Shown here piece after piece: positions 34,174-45,267 of a stretch of DNA of 64,000 bases (position 1 is the stretch's first letter; each line of letters starts with the position of its first letter). The stretch is from Dickeya undicola (lineage in GTDB: Bacteria; Pseudomonadota; Gammaproteobacteria; Enterobacterales; Enterobacteriaceae), in the NCBI RefSeq assembly GCF_000784735.1, contig NZ_JSYG01000004.1, positions 124,001-188,000 on the forward strand. The letters are read 5' to 3'. A program made the translations under genes and the position numbers. The notes under the pieces were generated by a model. That model made no database searches, was not told the origin of the DNA, and was given only the letters and a program-made list of their open reading frames with translations.

Positions 34174-35907
34174 ATGAACGCCTTAACATCCGGAGCCGCA
34201 ACCGGTGGGAAAAGCTTTGGCGAAATACTCAACCGTTTGCGTGCCAACCCTAAAATCCCGTTACTGATTGCTTCCGCTGCAACTATTGCGATTATTGTCG
34301 CATTGTCCTTGTGGGCTCGCGGCCCCGATTATCGGGTTCTGTACACCAATCTGAATGAACGCGATGGCGGCAGTATTGTCTCCGAACTGGGCAAAATGAA
34401 TATCCCTTACCGCTTCAGTGAAAGCGGAGCGGCTATCATGATCCCATCGGACAAGGTTTATGAAACTCGCCTGAAGCTTGCCCAGCAGGGTTTACCCAAA
34501 GGTGGTGCCGTTGGCTTTGAACTGCTTGATCAGGAAAAATTCGGCATCAGCCAATTCAGTGAGCAGATTAATTATCAACGTGCACTGGAAGGCGAACTGG
34601 CAAGGACAATGGAAACCCTGGGGCCAATCCAGAGTGCGCGCGTACATCTGGCCATTCCCAAGCCGTCGCTGTTCGTGCGCGAACAGAAGTCTCCGTCCGC
34701 GGCGGTTACCGTTACGTTACAACCAGGACGTGCGCTGGATGACAGCCAGATTAGCGCCATTACCTATCTGGTTTCCAGCAGCGTTGCCGGCCTGCCGGCT
34801 GATAAAGTCACTGTTGTTGACCAAACAGGTAAACTGCTGACGCAGAATGACAGTTCAGGCCGCGACCTTAATGCCGCACAACTGAAATATACCAACGAAG
34901 TTGAAAGTAATTACCAGCGCCGAATTGAAGCTATTCTGATGCCAGTGGTCGGTGCAGGCAATGTCCATGCGCAAGTTACCGCTCAGATCGACTTTGCCAG
35001 CCGTGAACAAACTGACGAACAGTATCAACCCAACCAACCGCCGAATCAGGCTGCGGTTCGTTCTCAGCAAATTAGTCAGAGTGATCAGCGCGGTGGTCCT
35101 AATGTAGGTGGCGTGCCCGGTGCTTTGTCGAATACGCCGACACCGGCACCGACTGCCCCAATCTCTACCCCGCCGGCAAACAACGCCAATAACGCGAACA
35201 ATGCCAATAACACAAACAACGCAAATAATGCGAATAATGCAAATGCGGCGGGCACAAATACTCAGACATCTGCCAGCAATGCTGCCAATCAAACCTACAA
35301 TAGCCGCCACGATCAGACGATCAACTATGAAGTTGATCGCACCATTCGGCATACCAAACAAAACACCGGCAATATTCAGCGTTTGTCTGTTGCTGTCGTG
35401 GTTAACTACACACAGGGTGAAGATGGTAAACCCGCTGCACTCAATGATGAGCAGTTGAAGAAAATCGAAGCGTTGGTTCGCGAATCCATGGGATTCTCCA
35501 GTGACCGCGGTGATACCCTGAACGTAGTGAATACACCGTTCACCATCACTGATGCCACCGGTGGCGAACTGCCCTTCTGGCAAAAACAAGCGTTCTTTGA
35601 TCTGCTGATTGAGGCTGGTCGCTGGTTACTGGTGCTGATTGTCGGCTGGATTCTGTATCGTAAGTTGGTACGCCCGCAGTTGCAAAAGCGTGTGCAGTTG
35701 CAAGAGGCGGCAGCGGCGGCGGCGGCACTGCGTGGTCAGGATGCTGATGTCACTGTCACACTCAGTAGCATTGAAGAGGAAATGCACAAGAAATCCGAAC
35801 AGCGGGCCCACACAGAGATGCACAGCCAGCGTATCCGTGAACTGGCCGAAAATGATCCTCGCGTCGTCGCGCTGGTAATCCGCCACTGGATGAGTAACGA
35901 ACTATGA
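34174..35907 (+). CDS. fliF: Flagellar MS-ring protein FliF
   Basis: A 577-residue inner-membrane ring protein (552 in E. coli). TM1 is about residues 30-46 ([20 protein letters not shown]), the ring-building motifs follow ([48 protein letters not shown]), TM2 is near 475-495 ([19 protein letters not shown]), and the C-terminal tail ([25 protein letters not shown]) binds FliG. The periplasmic loop holds an unusual run of Asn-Asn-Ala triplets (residues 336-358). Start at ATG 34174 behind GAGAAAGAG; the frame is open 31 codons further. ATGA overlap with fliG. Confidence 0.97.
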   Translation: MNALTSGAATGGKSFGEILNRLRANPKIPLLIASAATIAIIVALSLWARGPDYRVLYTNLNERDGGSIVSELGKMNIPYRFSESGAAIMIPSDKVYETRLKLAQQGLPKGGAVGFELLDQEKFGISQFSEQINYQRALEGELARTMETLGPIQSARVHLAIPKPSLFVREQKSPSAAVTVTLQPGRALDDSQISAITYLVSSSVAGLPADKVTVVDQTGKLLTQNDSSGRDLNAAQLKYTNEVESNYQRRIEAILMPVVGAGNVHAQVTAQIDFASREQTDEQYQPNQPPNQAAVRSQQISQSDQRGGPNVGGVPGALSNTPTPAPTAPISTPPANNANNANNANNTNNANNANNANAAGTNTQTSASNAANQTYNSRHDQTINYEVDRTIRHTKQNTGNIQRLSVAVVVNYTQGEDGKPAALNDEQLKKIEALVRESMGFSSDRGDTLNVVNTPFTITDATGGELPFWQKQAFFDLLIEAGRWLLVLIVGWILYRKLVRPQLQKRVQLQEAAAAAAALRGQDADVTVTLSSIEEEMHKKSEQRAHTEMHSQRIRELAENDPRVVALVIRHWMSNEL

Positions 35908-36896
35908 GTTTGACTGGTACAGAAAAGAGCGCCGTCTTATTGATGACTATCGGTGAAGACCGTGCAGCTGAAGTTTTTACGCACCTCTCAACCCGTGAGG
36001 TGCAACATCTCAGTACTGCGATGGCCAACATGAAGCAGGTTTCTCAATCTGAACTGCTGGAAGTGTTGCGCGAGTTTGATATTGAGGCCGAGCAGTATGC
36101 GGCGTTAGGGGTGAATGCCGGCGAATACCTTCGTTCTGTCCTGGTCAAGGCATTGGGTGAAGAGCGTGCCTCCAGCCTGCTGGAAGACATCCTTGAAAGC
36201 AAGGAAACGTCTACCGGTATGGAAACGCTCAACTTTATGGAGCCGCAAAGCGCCGCCGACCTCATCCGCGACGAACATCCGCAGATCATCGCCACCATCT
36301 TGGTGCACCTCAAGCGTGCGCAGGCGGCAGATATTCTGGCCCACTTCGACGAACGTATGCGTAATGACGTCATGCTGCGTATCGCCACCTTCGGCGGGGT
36401 GCAACCATCGGCTCTGGCGGAACTGACTGAAGTGCTCAACGGATTGCTTGACGGCCAAAACCTCAAGCGCAGCAAGATGGGTGGTGTTCGTACTGCGGCA
36501 GAGATCATCAACCTGATGAAAACGCAGCACGAAGAAGCGGTTATCGATGCAGTACGCGAATTCGATGGCGAGTTGGCACAGAAGATTATCGACGAAATGT
36601 TCCTGTTCGAAAACCTGGTGGAAGTGGACGACCGCAGTATCCAGCGTCTGCTGCAGGAAGTGGAGTCCGAGTCTCTGCTGATCGCACTGAAAGGTGCAGA
36701 ACAGCCGCTGCGCGAGAAGTTCCTGCGCAATATGTCGCAGCGTGCAGCGGAAATCCTGCGCGACGACCTGGCAACCCGTGGTCCGGTACGTATGTCCCAG
36801 GTGGAAAACGAACAGAAAGCCATTTTGCTCATTGTACGTCGACTGGCAGACAGCGGCGAAATGATTATCGGTGGTGGCGATGACGCGTTTGTCTAA
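35904..36896 (+). CDS. fliG: Flagellar motor switch protein FliG
   Basis: A 330-residue rotor protein (331 in E. coli) between the MS ring and FliM that turns ion flow through MotAB into torque. The N-terminal [22 protein letters not shown], the [22 protein letters not shown] middle domain, and the C-terminal charged torque helix ([41 protein letters not shown]) are all present. Overlaps fliF by four bases, second gene of fliFGHIJK. Confidence 0.98.
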   Translation: MSLTGTEKSAVLLMTIGEDRAAEVFTHLSTREVQHLSTAMANMKQVSQSELLEVLREFDIEAEQYAALGVNAGEYLRSVLVKALGEERASSLLEDILESKETSTGMETLNFMEPQSAADLIRDEHPQIIATILVHLKRAQAADILAHFDERMRNDVMLRIATFGGVQPSALAELTEVLNGLLDGQNLKRSKMGGVRTAAEIINLMKTQHEEAVIDAVREFDGELAQKIIDEMFLFENLVEVDDRSIQRLLQEVESESLLIALKGAEQPLREKFLRNMSQRAAEILRDDLATRGPVRMSQVENEQKAILLIVRRLADSGEMIIGGGDDAFV

Positions 36897-37626
36897 TTCT
36901 TCCAGCGATCTTGACTGGCAGCCGTGGAAACTGGATGACCTTTCCGCCCCTAGACCCGCTGCCGCGGATGTGGTGGCGCCGATATCGTCTTCTCCAATTT
37001 CTCCAGCGGTGCAGCCAGGGGACAATGACTTCTTCGGCATGTCTGACTTTCAACCGCCGGAGGATGACCTGGCGACCCTGCGTGAGCAGGTGCTACAACA
37101 GGCGCGGGAAAGTGGTTTTGCTGAAGGCAAGCAACAAGGCTACGCAGCCGGTTATCAAGACGGCCTCCAGACGGGTACACAGCAGGGTTTACAGGATGCA
37201 GCGCAACAGCAGCAACCAGTTATTGCCCAGATGCAACAAATGGTCAATGAATTCCAGCAAACGCTGGACGCGTTGGACAGTGTCATTGTCGCACGACTGA
37301 TGCAGTTGGCTTTAACCGCCGCCAAACAGGTAATCGGTCAGTCGCCAGTTTGTGACGGTACTGCATTAATGGGACAAATACAGCAGTTGATCCAGCAGGA
37401 ACCTATGTTCAGCGGTAAGCCACAACTACGTGTGCACCCTTCTGATCTGGAGCGAGTGGAACAGCACCTCGGCCCGACCCTCAGCCTTCACGGCTGGCGG
37501 TTGTTAGCGGATAACCAGTTACACCCAGGAGGCTGTAAAGTCAGCGCCGAGGAAGGTGACCTGGATTCAAGTATTGCTACCCGCTGGCATGAGCTTTGCC
37601 GACTAGCCGCACCGGGAGAACTTTGA
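36880..37626 (+). CDS. fliH: Flagellar export regulator FliH
   Basis: A 248-residue cytosolic partner and regulator of the FliI ATPase. The middle shows the GxxxG/AxxxG-type repeats of FliH ([25 protein letters not shown]), and the C-terminus ([51 protein letters not shown]) is almost the E. coli sequence. Start chosen at ATG 36880 behind GGTGG, overlapping the end of fliG by 17 bases; GTG 36871 is an alternative. Confidence 0.95.
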   Translation: MTRLSNSSSDLDWQPWKLDDLSAPRPAAADVVAPISSSPISPAVQPGDNDFFGMSDFQPPEDDLATLREQVLQQARESGFAEGKQQGYAAGYQDGLQTGTQQGLQDAAQQQQPVIAQMQQMVNEFQQTLDALDSVIVARLMQLALTAAKQVIGQSPVCDGTALMGQIQQLIQQEPMFSGKPQLRVHPSDLERVEQHLGPTLSLHGWRLLADNQLHPGGCKVSAEEGDLDSSIATRWHELCRLAAPGEL

Positions 37627-38996
37627 TGACAGTGCGTCTTTCCCGTTGGCTTTCTTCGATCGATGCGTTTGAAAAGCGCATCGTCAATACGCCTGCAATA
37701 CGGCGTTACGGACGACTGACACGCGCGACGGGATTGGTGCTTGAAGCGACCGGTCTGCATATGCCGCTAGGTTCAACCTGCCTGATTGAACGCCAGAACG
37801 GCAATCAGGTTGAAGAAGTTGAAAGCGAAGTCGTCGGTTTTAATGGGCAGAAATTGTTCCTGATGCCGCTTGAAGAGGTCGAAGGGATCATACCGGGAGC
37901 ACGGGTCTATGAGCGCGTAGGTCTTTCCGGCAGCAGCCAGGGTAAACAGCTACCGCTGGGCCCGGCATTGCTGGGCCGAGTACTCGATGGCAGTGCCAGA
38001 CCGTTGGATGGTTTTCCTGCACCGGATACCGGTTACACCGCGCCACTGGTGAGCGCCCCATTCAACCCACTCCAGCGCACACCAATCGAGCATGTTCTGG
38101 ATGTTGGCGTACGTGCCATCAATGCATTGCTAACGGTGGGCCGTGGTCAGCGTATGGGACTGTTCGCTGGTTCTGGTGTTGGTAAAAGTGTGCTGCTCGG
38201 AATGATGGCGCGCTATACTCAAGCTGATGTCATCGTCGTCGGCCTGATCGGGGAGCGTGGGCGCGAAGTTAAAGACTTTATTGAAAATATTCTCGGCACA
38301 GAAGGGCTTGCCCGCTCTGTGGTGATCGCTGCCCCAGCGGATGTTTCTCCTCTGCTGCGTATGCAGGGCGCGGCTTATGCTACGCGCATCGCAGAAGATT
38401 TCCGCGACCGTGGTCATCATGTATTGTTGATTATGGATTCGTTGACGCGTTATGCGATGGCGCAACGTGAAATCGCACTGGCGATTGGCGAACCCCCGGC
38501 GACCAAAGGCTACCCGCCTTCAGTTTTTGCCAAATTACCTGCTCTGGTAGAGCGTGCAGGCAACGGTATTTCCGGTGGCGGGTCAATTACAGCGTTTTAT
38601 ACGGTGCTGACCGAAGGCGACGACCAGCAAGATCCAATTGCTGACTCGGCCCGCGCCATTCTGGACGGTCATATCGTACTGTCCCGACAGTTGGCAGAGT
38701 CCGGGCATTATCCGGCTATTGATATCGAAGCGTCTATTAGCCGTGCAATGACTGCATTGATAGATGAAAACCATTATTCTGCGGTAAGGCAATTCAAACA
38801 GTCGCTATCCAGTTATCAACGCAACCGCGATCTGATTAATGTCGGTGCTTATGCCGCGGGTAGTGACCCATTGCTTGATAGGGCGATACAGCTTTATCCG
38901 CAAATGCAACATTTTTTGCAGCAGGGAATGTTTGAGCGAAGCTCATTTGAAGAAGCCTGTCAGGCACTGGATAACATTTTCCCGTATAATCGGTAG
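37626..38996 (+). CDS. fliI: Flagellum-specific ATPase FliI
   Basis: A 456-residue F1-beta-like ATPase (457 in E. coli) that energises unloading of export substrates from chaperones. The P-loop [20 protein letters not shown], the Walker B region [41 protein letters not shown] and [28 protein letters not shown] are diagnostic. Start at ATG 37626, sharing one base with the fliH stop and preceded by GGGAGAA; the frame is open ten codons further. Confidence 0.98.
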   Translation: MTVRLSRWLSSIDAFEKRIVNTPAIRRYGRLTRATGLVLEATGLHMPLGSTCLIERQNGNQVEEVESEVVGFNGQKLFLMPLEEVEGIIPGARVYERVGLSGSSQGKQLPLGPALLGRVLDGSARPLDGFPAPDTGYTAPLVSAPFNPLQRTPIEHVLDVGVRAINALLTVGRGQRMGLFAGSGVGKSVLLGMMARYTQADVIVVGLIGERGREVKDFIENILGTEGLARSVVIAAPADVSPLLRMQGAAYATRIAEDFRDRGHHVLLIMDSLTRYAMAQREIALAIGEPPATKGYPPSVFAKLPALVERAGNGISGGGSITAFYTVLTEGDDQQDPIADSARAILDGHIVLSRQLAESGHYPAIDIEASISRAMTALIDENHYSAVRQFKQSLSSYQRNRDLINVGAYAAGSDPLLDRAIQLYPQMQHFLQQGMFERSSFEEACQALDNIFPYNR

Positions 38997-39004
38997 GAGG
39001 GCGA

Positions 39005-39445
39005 ATGAGGACTCAGTCTACCTTCGTCATGCTGCGTGATTTGGCCCAAAAAGAGGTTGATGCGGCGACAACGCATCTGGGCTTGGTACAGAAGGCCTAT
39101 TTACAGGCTGAACAACAACTTAATACGTTGTTAGGTTACCATGATGATTACCGCCAACGGCTCAATGACTCAATGACCGAAGGCATGGCCAATACCTCCT
39201 GGCAAAATTATCAGCAGTTTATTTTGACTCTGGAAAAGGCGATCGAGCAGCACCAGCATCAGTTATTAAATTGGACTTCTCGTTTGGATCAGGCGATGAA
39301 AGCCTGGCAGGAAAAGCAGCAACGACTGAATGCATTTAGTACACTGCAACAGCGTGAACAAACTAAAATGCTGGCGCATGAAAATCGCCTGGAACAAAAG
39401 CGGATGGATGAATTCGCCCAACGCGCATCAATGAGGAAAACATAA
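39005..39445 (+). CDS. fliJ: Flagellar export protein FliJ
   Basis: A 146-residue coiled-coil protein (147 in E. coli) of the FliHIJ export complex; it resembles the gamma stalk of F1 and activates FlhA. Heptad-rich throughout (LRDLAQKEVDAATTHLGLVQKAYLQAEQQLNTLLGYHDDYRQRL) and ending in KRMDEFAQRASMRKT. GGAGGGCG precedes the ATG, eight bases after fliI. Confidence 0.96.
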   Translation: MRTQSTFVMLRDLAQKEVDAATTHLGLVQKAYLQAEQQLNTLLGYHDDYRQRLNDSMTEGMANTSWQNYQQFILTLEKAIEQHQHQLLNWTSRLDQAMKAWQEKQQRLNAFSTLQQREQTKMLAHENRLEQKRMDEFAQRASMRKT

Positions 39446-39447
39446 TT

Positions 39448-40746
39448 ATGAACTTGCCAGCAATGCCAATCACCACGACGACTGATGCAAGCACAACCGC
39501 ACCTCAGGGGAATTCCTTACTTGCGCTGCTGGGCAAAGACCAGCTACCGGAAAATTTTGTTCAGTTGCTCTCGCAGAAATTGTCAGCGGTGCAATCCTCC
39601 AAGAAAACCATTATCAGTGATCAGGAAAGTGCTGACCTCAAAGACGCACTGGCAAAAAGCGGCATTGAAGCAAACAGTGACGAATTGAATGCCATTCTGG
39701 GCGCACTAACGAAAGGAACATTGACGCTTGCCGACTTGCAATCCGGCAATTCTCTTGAGTCGCTACTGGCCAAAGCTCAGAAGAAAGTCAGTGCAAAAGA
39801 CGAGAAAGCGACCGATACCGATGCACTGGCTATGCAGGCGTTGTTTGCCATGATTCCAGTACAAACTACAGCTCAGGCAAAAACGGCAGCCCAAGGCACT
39901 GCGTCGAGCCTATCGCTATCTGATGGATTAAACGACAAGACCAGCAACAGTGTTTTGAACTCGTTGCTGAGTTCAGCAAAAACCGGTAATACGTCGTCAC
40001 AAGGTGATTTTGCACTGAATGCAGCCACAACAACGGATAGCTCAACGGCGTCCGCGAGCGCCGCTGCAGTTGCCAAAAATACTGGATTGCAGGTCGCCGA
40101 CCAGTCTAAAGATAACTCTCTGCTGACATCCCGTAAGGAAGACAGCGCCAGTAATCCGATAGCTGCATCCGCACCGGCTGATGCCAGCGCCAGCTCATCA
40201 TTACAGACGTTGTCGTCACTGTTCGCCAGTAACGCCACACCCACGCAACCCGCAGCCCAGCATCTGACCAGTCAGATCAATGCGCCACTAGGCACTCAGC
40301 AGTGGAATGATGCCCTTGGTCAGCAGGTCGTGATGTTTAGCCGTAATGGGCAGCAGACTGCAGAACTGAAACTTCACCCGGAAGAGTTGGGCTCACTGCA
40401 CATCATGCTAAAAATCGAAGATAATCAGGCGCAGATTCACCTGATTTCCGGTAACAGCCAAGTGCGATCCGCTCTGGAGTCCGCCCTTCCCCATCTGCGC
40501 AGCGCAATGGCTGAGAGCGGTATCAACCTGGGGCAGAGCAGCGTAGGATCAGATGCCAGTAGTTGGCAGCAGTCACAACAGCAAGTGGCAAGCAATGCCA
40601 ATGGTAACGGCGGTGGCAACGCCTCGTCTTATCAGCAGCAATTTGGTCAGTCCGAGCATAACACCGCTGAAATTGAACCGCTGGCAGTACCAGCACAGCT
40701 GCAATCAATAGCAACCGGTATTAATGGCGTCGATATCTTTGCCTAA
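39448..40746 (+). CDS. fliK: Hook-length control protein FliK
   Basis: A 432-residue secreted ruler protein (375 in E. coli). The long N-terminal part is Ala/Ser/Thr-rich and variable; the conserved C-terminal domain (ALGQQVVMFSRNGQQTAELKLHPEELGSLHIMLKIEDNQAQIHLIS) interacts with FlhB and switches export from rod-hook to filament substrates. The greater length could mean a longer hook, if the ruler rule holds. Starts two bases after fliJ and ends the fliFGHIJK operon. Confidence 0.95.
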   Translation: MNLPAMPITTTTDASTTAPQGNSLLALLGKDQLPENFVQLLSQKLSAVQSSKKTIISDQESADLKDALAKSGIEANSDELNAILGALTKGTLTLADLQSGNSLESLLAKAQKKVSAKDEKATDTDALAMQALFAMIPVQTTAQAKTAAQGTASSLSLSDGLNDKTSNSVLNSLLSSAKTGNTSSQGDFALNAATTTDSSTASASAAAVAKNTGLQVADQSKDNSLLTSRKEDSASNPIAASAPADASASSSLQTLSSLFASNATPTQPAAQHLTSQINAPLGTQQWNDALGQQVVMFSRNGQQTAELKLHPEELGSLHIMLKIEDNQAQIHLISGNSQVRSALESALPHLRSAMAESGINLGQSSVGSDASSWQQSQQQVASNANGNGGGNASSYQQQFGQSEHNTAEIEPLAVPAQLQSIATGINGVDIFA

Positions 40747-40811
40747 TGAAGAAGTTAACGCTTTTTTTATTGTTTATTCATTGTATTGAAGCAGTGAATA
40801 GGCGGGATAAT

Positions 40812-40854
40812 CGTGATATCACGCATTTATCTAATGGCTAATTTAGCTATTAGA
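40812..40854. promoter_or_regulatory. Palindromes in the fliK-fliL gap
   Basis: CGTGATATCACG (40812-40823) is a perfect palindrome, and TCTAATGGCTA/TAGCTATTAGA (40830-40854) a near-perfect inverted repeat. The 133-base gap probably holds the separate promoter of fliLMNOPQR; the second repeat could be a degenerate regulator site, but I cannot assign it. Confidence 0.4.
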
Positions 40855-40879
40855 TACTGATAAATAACAGGATATATCA

Positions 40880-41368
40880 TTGGCTACGTCTAATAAGAAA
40901 GCCCAGTCAGGCGGTAATAAAAAGTCCCTCTGGCTGATACTCTTGATTGTTATCGCCCTGGCGGCCACGGCTGCTGCGGGTGCAGGCTGGTGGTTATTAA
41001 GTCAGAAAAAAGCCGAAACGGCAGCCAGTGAACCGCCTCCGCCACCAGCGCCAGTATTTATGCCTTTGGATACATTCACTGTTAACCTGTTATCTCCGGA
41101 TAACAACCCGGATCGGGTGCTGTATGTGGGGATCACCCTGCGAGTGCCGGATGAAGCAACTCGTGCGCGCCTGACCAATTATCTGCCGGAAATTCGCAGT
41201 CGTTTGATTATGTTGTTTTCTCGTCAGAGCTCATCTGTTCTGGCAACGGAACAAGGCAAGCAAAAACTGGTTGAAGATATCAAGCAGGTATTAAGCCCAC
41301 CGCTGGTTCCTGGACAACCTAACCAGGTCGTCAGCGATGTCCTGTTCACTGCTTTCATTTTGCGGTAA
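40880..41368 (+). CDS. fliL: Flagellar basal-body-associated protein FliL
   Basis: A 162-residue single-pass membrane protein (154 in E. coli) that surrounds the stators and supports torque at high load. TM is near residues 16-37 ([24 protein letters not shown]), followed by a Pro-rich linker and the stomatin-like periplasmic domain ([30 protein letters not shown]). The start is TTG 40880 with ACAGGA upstream; no ATG gives a complete N-terminus. First gene of fliLMNOPQR. Confidence 0.95.
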   Translation: MATSNKKAQSGGNKKSLWLILLIVIALAATAAAGAGWWLLSQKKAETAASEPPPPPAPVFMPLDTFTVNLLSPDNNPDRVLYVGITLRVPDEATRARLTNYLPEIRSRLIMLFSRQSSSVLATEQGKQKLVEDIKQVLSPPLVPGQPNQVVSDVLFTAFILR

Positions 41369-41373
41369 TCACT

Positions 41374-42390
41374 ATGGGTGACAGCATTCTTTCACAGGCA
41401 GAGATTGACGCTCTGCTAAACGGTGACAGTGGCGATAGTAGCGCTGATGCCAGCAACGCTACTTCGCAGAAAGACGGGGATGTCAAACCCTACGATCCCA
41501 ATACACAACGGCGCGTCATTCGTGAACGTCTGCAGGCACTGGAGATCATCAACGAACGTTTTGCTCGTCAGTTCCGTATGGGGCTGTTCAACCTGCTTCG
41601 TCGTAGCCCGGATATTACTGTCGGGGCTATCAAGATCCAGCCGTATCATGAGTTTGCACGTAACCTGCCGGTTCCGACCAACCTAAACCTGATACATCTG
41701 AAGCCACTGCGTGGCACAGCGCTATTTGTATTCTCGCCAAGCCTGGTCTTTATTGCCGTGGACAACCTGTTTGGTGGCGATGGTCGCTTCCCTACCAAGG
41801 TTGAAGGTCGTGAATTTACGCATACCGAGCAGCGCGTTGTGCGCCGAATGCTGAAACTGGCACTCGACGCTTACAGTGATGCCTGGAATGCGATTTACAA
41901 ATTAGATGTGGAATACGTGCGTTCAGAAATGCAGGTAAAATTCACCAACATCACTACATCGCCGAACGATATTGTGGTGACAACCCCTTTCCATCTGGAA
42001 ATCGGGACTTTAACTGGTGAATTCAGTATCTGTATTCCGTTCTCCATGATTGAGCCTTTACGCGAATTGCTGGCTAACCCTCCGCTGGAGAACTCTCAGC
42101 AGGAAGACCAGCACTGGCGTGAGACATTGGCAAAGCAAGTTCAGCACTCTGAGCTGGAGCTGGTTGCCAACTTTGTTGATATCCCGGTTCGACTGTCAAA
42201 GGTTTTGAAACTCAAACCCGGAGATATTCTGCCGATTGATAAACCTGAACGCCTGGTGGCTCATGTTGATGGTGTGCCGGTATTGACTTGTCAATACGGT
42301 ACATTAGATGGTCAATATGCCTTGCGTGTTGAACACTTGATTAACCCCATTTTAAATTCTCTGAATGACGAGGAACCGCTCAATGAGTGA
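41374..42390 (+). CDS. fliM: Flagellar motor switch protein FliM
   Basis: A 338-residue C-ring protein (334 in E. coli). The N-terminal MGDSILSQAEIDALLNGDS is the CheY-P-binding segment; the middle (FGGDGRFPTKVEGREFTHTEQRVVRRMLKLALDAYSDAW) and the SpoA-like C-terminus follow. With FliG and FliN it reverses rotation in response to the CheY encoded at 61916. Overlaps fliN by eight bases. Confidence 0.98.
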   Translation: MGDSILSQAEIDALLNGDSGDSSADASNATSQKDGDVKPYDPNTQRRVIRERLQALEIINERFARQFRMGLFNLLRRSPDITVGAIKIQPYHEFARNLPVPTNLNLIHLKPLRGTALFVFSPSLVFIAVDNLFGGDGRFPTKVEGREFTHTEQRVVRRMLKLALDAYSDAWNAIYKLDVEYVRSEMQVKFTNITTSPNDIVVTTPFHLEIGTLTGEFSICIPFSMIEPLRELLANPPLENSQQEDQHWRETLAKQVQHSELELVANFVDIPVRLSKVLKLKPGDILPIDKPERLVAHVDGVPVLTCQYGTLDGQYALRVEHLINPILNSLNDEEPLNE

Positions 42391-42799
42391 CATCAAGAAA
42401 CCGTCCGAAGAAACGGATTCCGTGGACGATCTGTGGGCTGATGCATTTAATGAGCAGCAGTCGGCAGAAAAAAGTGCGCCGGGCAGTACCGAAGGTATCT
42501 TTAAGAACTTTGATGTGCAGGACACGCAGGGTTCAATGCAAGATATTGATCTGATTTTGGATATTCCGGTCAAACTGACAGTGGAGCTTGGTCGTACAAA
42601 AATGACCATTAAAGAGTTGCTGCGTTTGTCGCAGGGCTCGGTGGTAGCGTTGGATGGTCTGGCCGGTGAACCGCTGGATATCATGATTAACGGATATCTG
42701 ATTGCTCAGGGTGAAGTTGTGGTTGTCTCTGACAAGTATGGTGTACGTATTACTGATATTATTACACCGTCGGAACGTATGCGCAGGTTAGGCCGTTAA
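42383..42799 (+). CDS. fliN: Flagellar motor switch protein FliN
   Basis: A 138-residue C-ring protein (137 in E. coli). The SpoA domain LDIPVKLTVELGRTKMTIKELLRLSQGSVVALDGLAGEPLDIMINGYLIAQGEVVVVSDKYGVRITDII is nearly invariant. Start by homology at ATG 42383 (MSDIKKPSEET) within the end of fliM; ATG 42365 is the only upstream alternative. The stop is directly followed by the fliO ATG. Confidence 0.98.
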   Translation: MSDIKKPSEETDSVDDLWADAFNEQQSAEKSAPGSTEGIFKNFDVQDTQGSMQDIDLILDIPVKLTVELGRTKMTIKELLRLSQGSVVALDGLAGEPLDIMINGYLIAQGEVVVVSDKYGVRITDIITPSERMRRLGR

Positions 42800-43216
42800 A
42801 TGGCGAGCACTGCACAACAGACTATCTCTACAATTCAGCAGCCGCCCGCGGCTGCTGAATCCGTTATTTCCGGTGGTGCGTTGTTATCGCAAGTCGGCAC
42901 CGCGCTGAGCGGTGTACTGTTGCTTATTTTATTGGCCGCCTGGCTGTTGCGAAAGCTTGGTATCGCGCCGCAAGCCAAAAGCAGCAATATTATGAAAGTG
43001 GTGTCGTCTTGTACGGTCGGACAACGCGAACGTATTGTGATCGTCGAAGTTGATGATACCTGGCTCGTGCTAGGCATAACAGCCCAGCAGATCACCCATT
43101 TGCATACTCTGCCTGCGCGTCCTGTTAGCAACGTGACATCAACAGAAAAAATTGCACCAGCCAATTTTATCCAGTTCCTCAAGAAAGCGACCACGCGTCC
43201 GGAAAAAACCGAATGA
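42800..43216 (+). CDS. fliO: Flagellar protein FliO
   Basis: A 138-residue protein (121 in E. coli) with one membrane helix near residues 32-50 ([20 protein letters not shown]) and a cytoplasmic domain ([36 protein letters not shown]). FliO is a scaffold for assembly of the FliP-FliR export gate. Starts immediately after fliN and overlaps fliP by four bases. Confidence 0.95.
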   Translation: MASTAQQTISTIQQPPAAAESVISGGALLSQVGTALSGVLLLILLAAWLLRKLGIAPQAKSSNIMKVVSSCTVGQRERIVIVEVDDTWLVLGITAQQITHLHTLPARPVSNVTSTEKIAPANFIQFLKKATTRPEKTE

Positions 43217-43989
43217 GTACCACCCTGCGTCCGACTTCCTTCTCCGCATGGCTGCGTCTGCTACGTTATCTTGCGGTTTCCATTCTGTTCCTGATCGCCC
43301 CTCAGGCTCTGGCTCAGTTGCCGGGTATTATCAGCCAACCCTTAGCTAACGGCGGGCAGAGTTGGTCATTGCCAATTCAGACACTGGTTTTCATCACATC
43401 GCTAAGTTTTATTCCGGCAGTATTGCTGATGATGACCTGCTTTACCCGTATCATTATTGTCCTGAGCCTGCTGCGCAATGCATTAGGAACACCAACCGCA
43501 CCACCCAACCAGGTGTTGCTGGGGTTAAGTCTGTTTCTGACTTTTTTTGTGATGTCTCCAGTACTGAACCGTATCTATGACGAAGCCTATCGCCCGTTCA
43601 GTGAAGATAAAATCAGTATGGAAGTCGCGATTGATAAAGGCTCACAGCCGCTGCGTGAGTTCATGCTCCGACAGACTCGGGAAGCGGACCTGGCTTTATT
43701 TACCCGCCTTGCGCAGATTCCTTCGCTACAAGGCCCGGAAGCGGTCCCGATGCGGGTATTGGTGCCGGCTTATGTTACCAGTGAGCTGAAAACCGCCTTC
43801 CAGATCGGTTTTACAATTTTCATTCCTTTCCTGCTGATCGACCTGGTGGTAGCCAGTGTGCTGATGGCGCTAGGTATGATGATGGTTCCTCCCGCTACTA
43901 TTTCGTTACCGTTCAAACTCATGCTCTTCGTCTTGGTTGATGGGTGGCAATTGTTGCTGGGATCGCTGGCCCAGAGTTTCTATACTTAG
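43213..43989 (+). CDS. fliP: Flagellar export gate protein FliP
   Basis: A 258-residue membrane protein (245 in E. coli). It has a cleavable signal peptide ending APQALA, then TM helices with [55 protein letters not shown] and a C-terminal pair ([40 protein letters not shown]). Five copies form the core of the export gate with FliQ and FliR. Confidence 0.98.
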   Translation: MSTTLRPTSFSAWLRLLRYLAVSILFLIAPQALAQLPGIISQPLANGGQSWSLPIQTLVFITSLSFIPAVLLMMTCFTRIIIVLSLLRNALGTPTAPPNQVLLGLSLFLTFFVMSPVLNRIYDEAYRPFSEDKISMEVAIDKGSQPLREFMLRQTREADLALFTRLAQIPSLQGPEAVPMRVLVPAYVTSELKTAFQIGFTIFIPFLLIDLVVASVLMALGMMMVPPATISLPFKLMLFVLVDGWQLLLGSLAQSFYT

Positions 43990-44032
43990 TCGGTGCGGTT
44001 ACTGCTGTTCACCACATCAGAGGAATGCCTGT

Positions 44033-44302
44033 ATGACTCCTGAATCCGTCATGGCTTTAGGCTATGAAGCAATGAAGATAGCGCTGATGCTGGCAGGCCC
44101 CCCACTTATCGCTGCACTGGTCAGCGGCTTAATCATCAGCCTGCTCCAGGCAGCGACGCAAATCAACGAAATGACGCTGTCATTCATTCCCAAGGTCTTG
44201 ACGGTGTTTTTTACGTTGGTGGTTGCTGGCCCCTGGATGCTCAGTGTCATTCTTGACTATATGCGCACGATGTTCAGTCAATTCCCCAACATGATTGGAT
44301 AG
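44033..44302 (+). CDS. fliQ: Flagellar export gate protein FliQ
   Basis: An 89-residue protein of two membrane helices, the same length as in E. coli, that joins FliP and FliR in the export gate. [54 protein letters not shown] is characteristic. The frame is open 32 codons further into fliP, but GAGGAA before ATG 44033 and homology set the start. Confidence 0.98.
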   Translation: MTPESVMALGYEAMKIALMLAGPPLIAALVSGLIISLLQAATQINEMTLSFIPKVLTVFFTLVVAGPWMLSVILDYMRTMFSQFPNMIG

Positions 44303-44304
44303 AC

Positions 44305-45087
44305 ATGGTCACCCTCAGCAACATCGACATGATCGGTTGGTTCAACCAATTCTTCTGGCCACTGGTCAGGATTCTCGCACTTATTAGCACCGCACCGATC
44401 TTTAGCGAACGCTCTATCACTCGACGGGTAAAGATCGGACTAGGGGTACTGATCACGATTGTCATTACACCGAGTATCCCTCACGCCTCAACCCCAATAT
44501 TTTCTGCAGCCGGTATCTGGATGCTATTTCAGCAGGTGCTGATAGGTGTGATGCTGGGTTTTGCTATGCAACTGGCGTTTGCGGCTATCCGTCTGGCTGG
44601 TGAAATTATCGGCCTGCAGATGGGGCTTTCATTTGCGACCTTTTTTGACCCCAGTGGCGGCCCGAATATGCCGGTGATCGCCAGGTTTATGAACTTACTG
44701 GCGTTGCTGCTCTTTCTGAGTATGAATGGGCATCTATGGTTGATATCGTTGCTGGTTGACAGTTTTCATACCATCCCCATCAGTGCCGAGCCAATTAGCG
44801 GTAATGTATTTATGACATTAGCCGAGGCTGGTGGAAGGATATTTTCTAACGGGCTGATGCTTGCCCTCCCCCTCATCACACTGCTGCTGACTATCAATAT
44901 GGCGCTGGGTTTATTGAGTCGGCTCGCGCCACAGCTCACCATCTTTGCTATCGGCTTTCCCATCACCCTTTTTGCTGGCATCATCACCGTAGGTTTTCTG
45001 GTATTCCTGCTCTCGCCTTATGCAGAGAAACTGTTCGGTGAAACCTACGACTTGTTGGCTGACTTATTAAGCCGATTTGCCGGATAA
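44305..45087 (+). CDS. fliR: Flagellar export gate protein FliR
   Basis: A 260-residue membrane protein (261 in E. coli) with several helices; one copy completes the FliPQR gate. [40 protein letters not shown] and [47 protein letters not shown] are family blocks. Last gene of the fliLMNOPQR operon, convergent with flgL. Confidence 0.98.
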   Translation: MVTLSNIDMIGWFNQFFWPLVRILALISTAPIFSERSITRRVKIGLGVLITIVITPSIPHASTPIFSAAGIWMLFQQVLIGVMLGFAMQLAFAAIRLAGEIIGLQMGLSFATFFDPSGGPNMPVIARFMNLLALLLFLSMNGHLWLISLLVDSFHTIPISAEPISGNVFMTLAEAGGRIFSNGLMLALPLITLLLTINMALGLLSRLAPQLTIFAIGFPITLFAGIITVGFLVFLLSPYAEKLFGETYDLLADLLSRFAG

Positions 45088-45178
45088 CTCGCGCATTATT
45101 GTTCGGTATTTTTCTGCCTTACCCTTCAGTTTATCCAGACAGAATGACCTGATGCCATCACATTGCCAAATACACGGT

Positions 45179-45215
45179 AAAAAAAAGCATGTCATCTTAT
45201 TAAGGATGACATGCC
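45179..45215 (-). terminator. flgKL terminator
   Basis: GCATGTCATC at 45187-45196 pairs with GATGACATGC at 45205-45214; on the minus strand the stem runs into eight T. It ends the flgKL operon, 53 bases after the flgL stop, and may also slow fliR read-through. Confidence 0.85.
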
Positions 45216-45267
45216 AAAAAGAATACGCCCGGTTTAAGCGTATCCAAATACGGGTCGCTATTCCGTT

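Noticed and set aside
34855-35589. A 244-codon minus-strand frame rich in Ile, Val and Cys.
   Set aside because: Antisense of the repetitive part of fliF; the apparent repeats are the complement of the Asn-Asn-Ala codons.
36105-37040. A 311-codon minus-strand frame.
   Set aside because: Antisense shadow across fliG and fliH; no homology and no sensible context.
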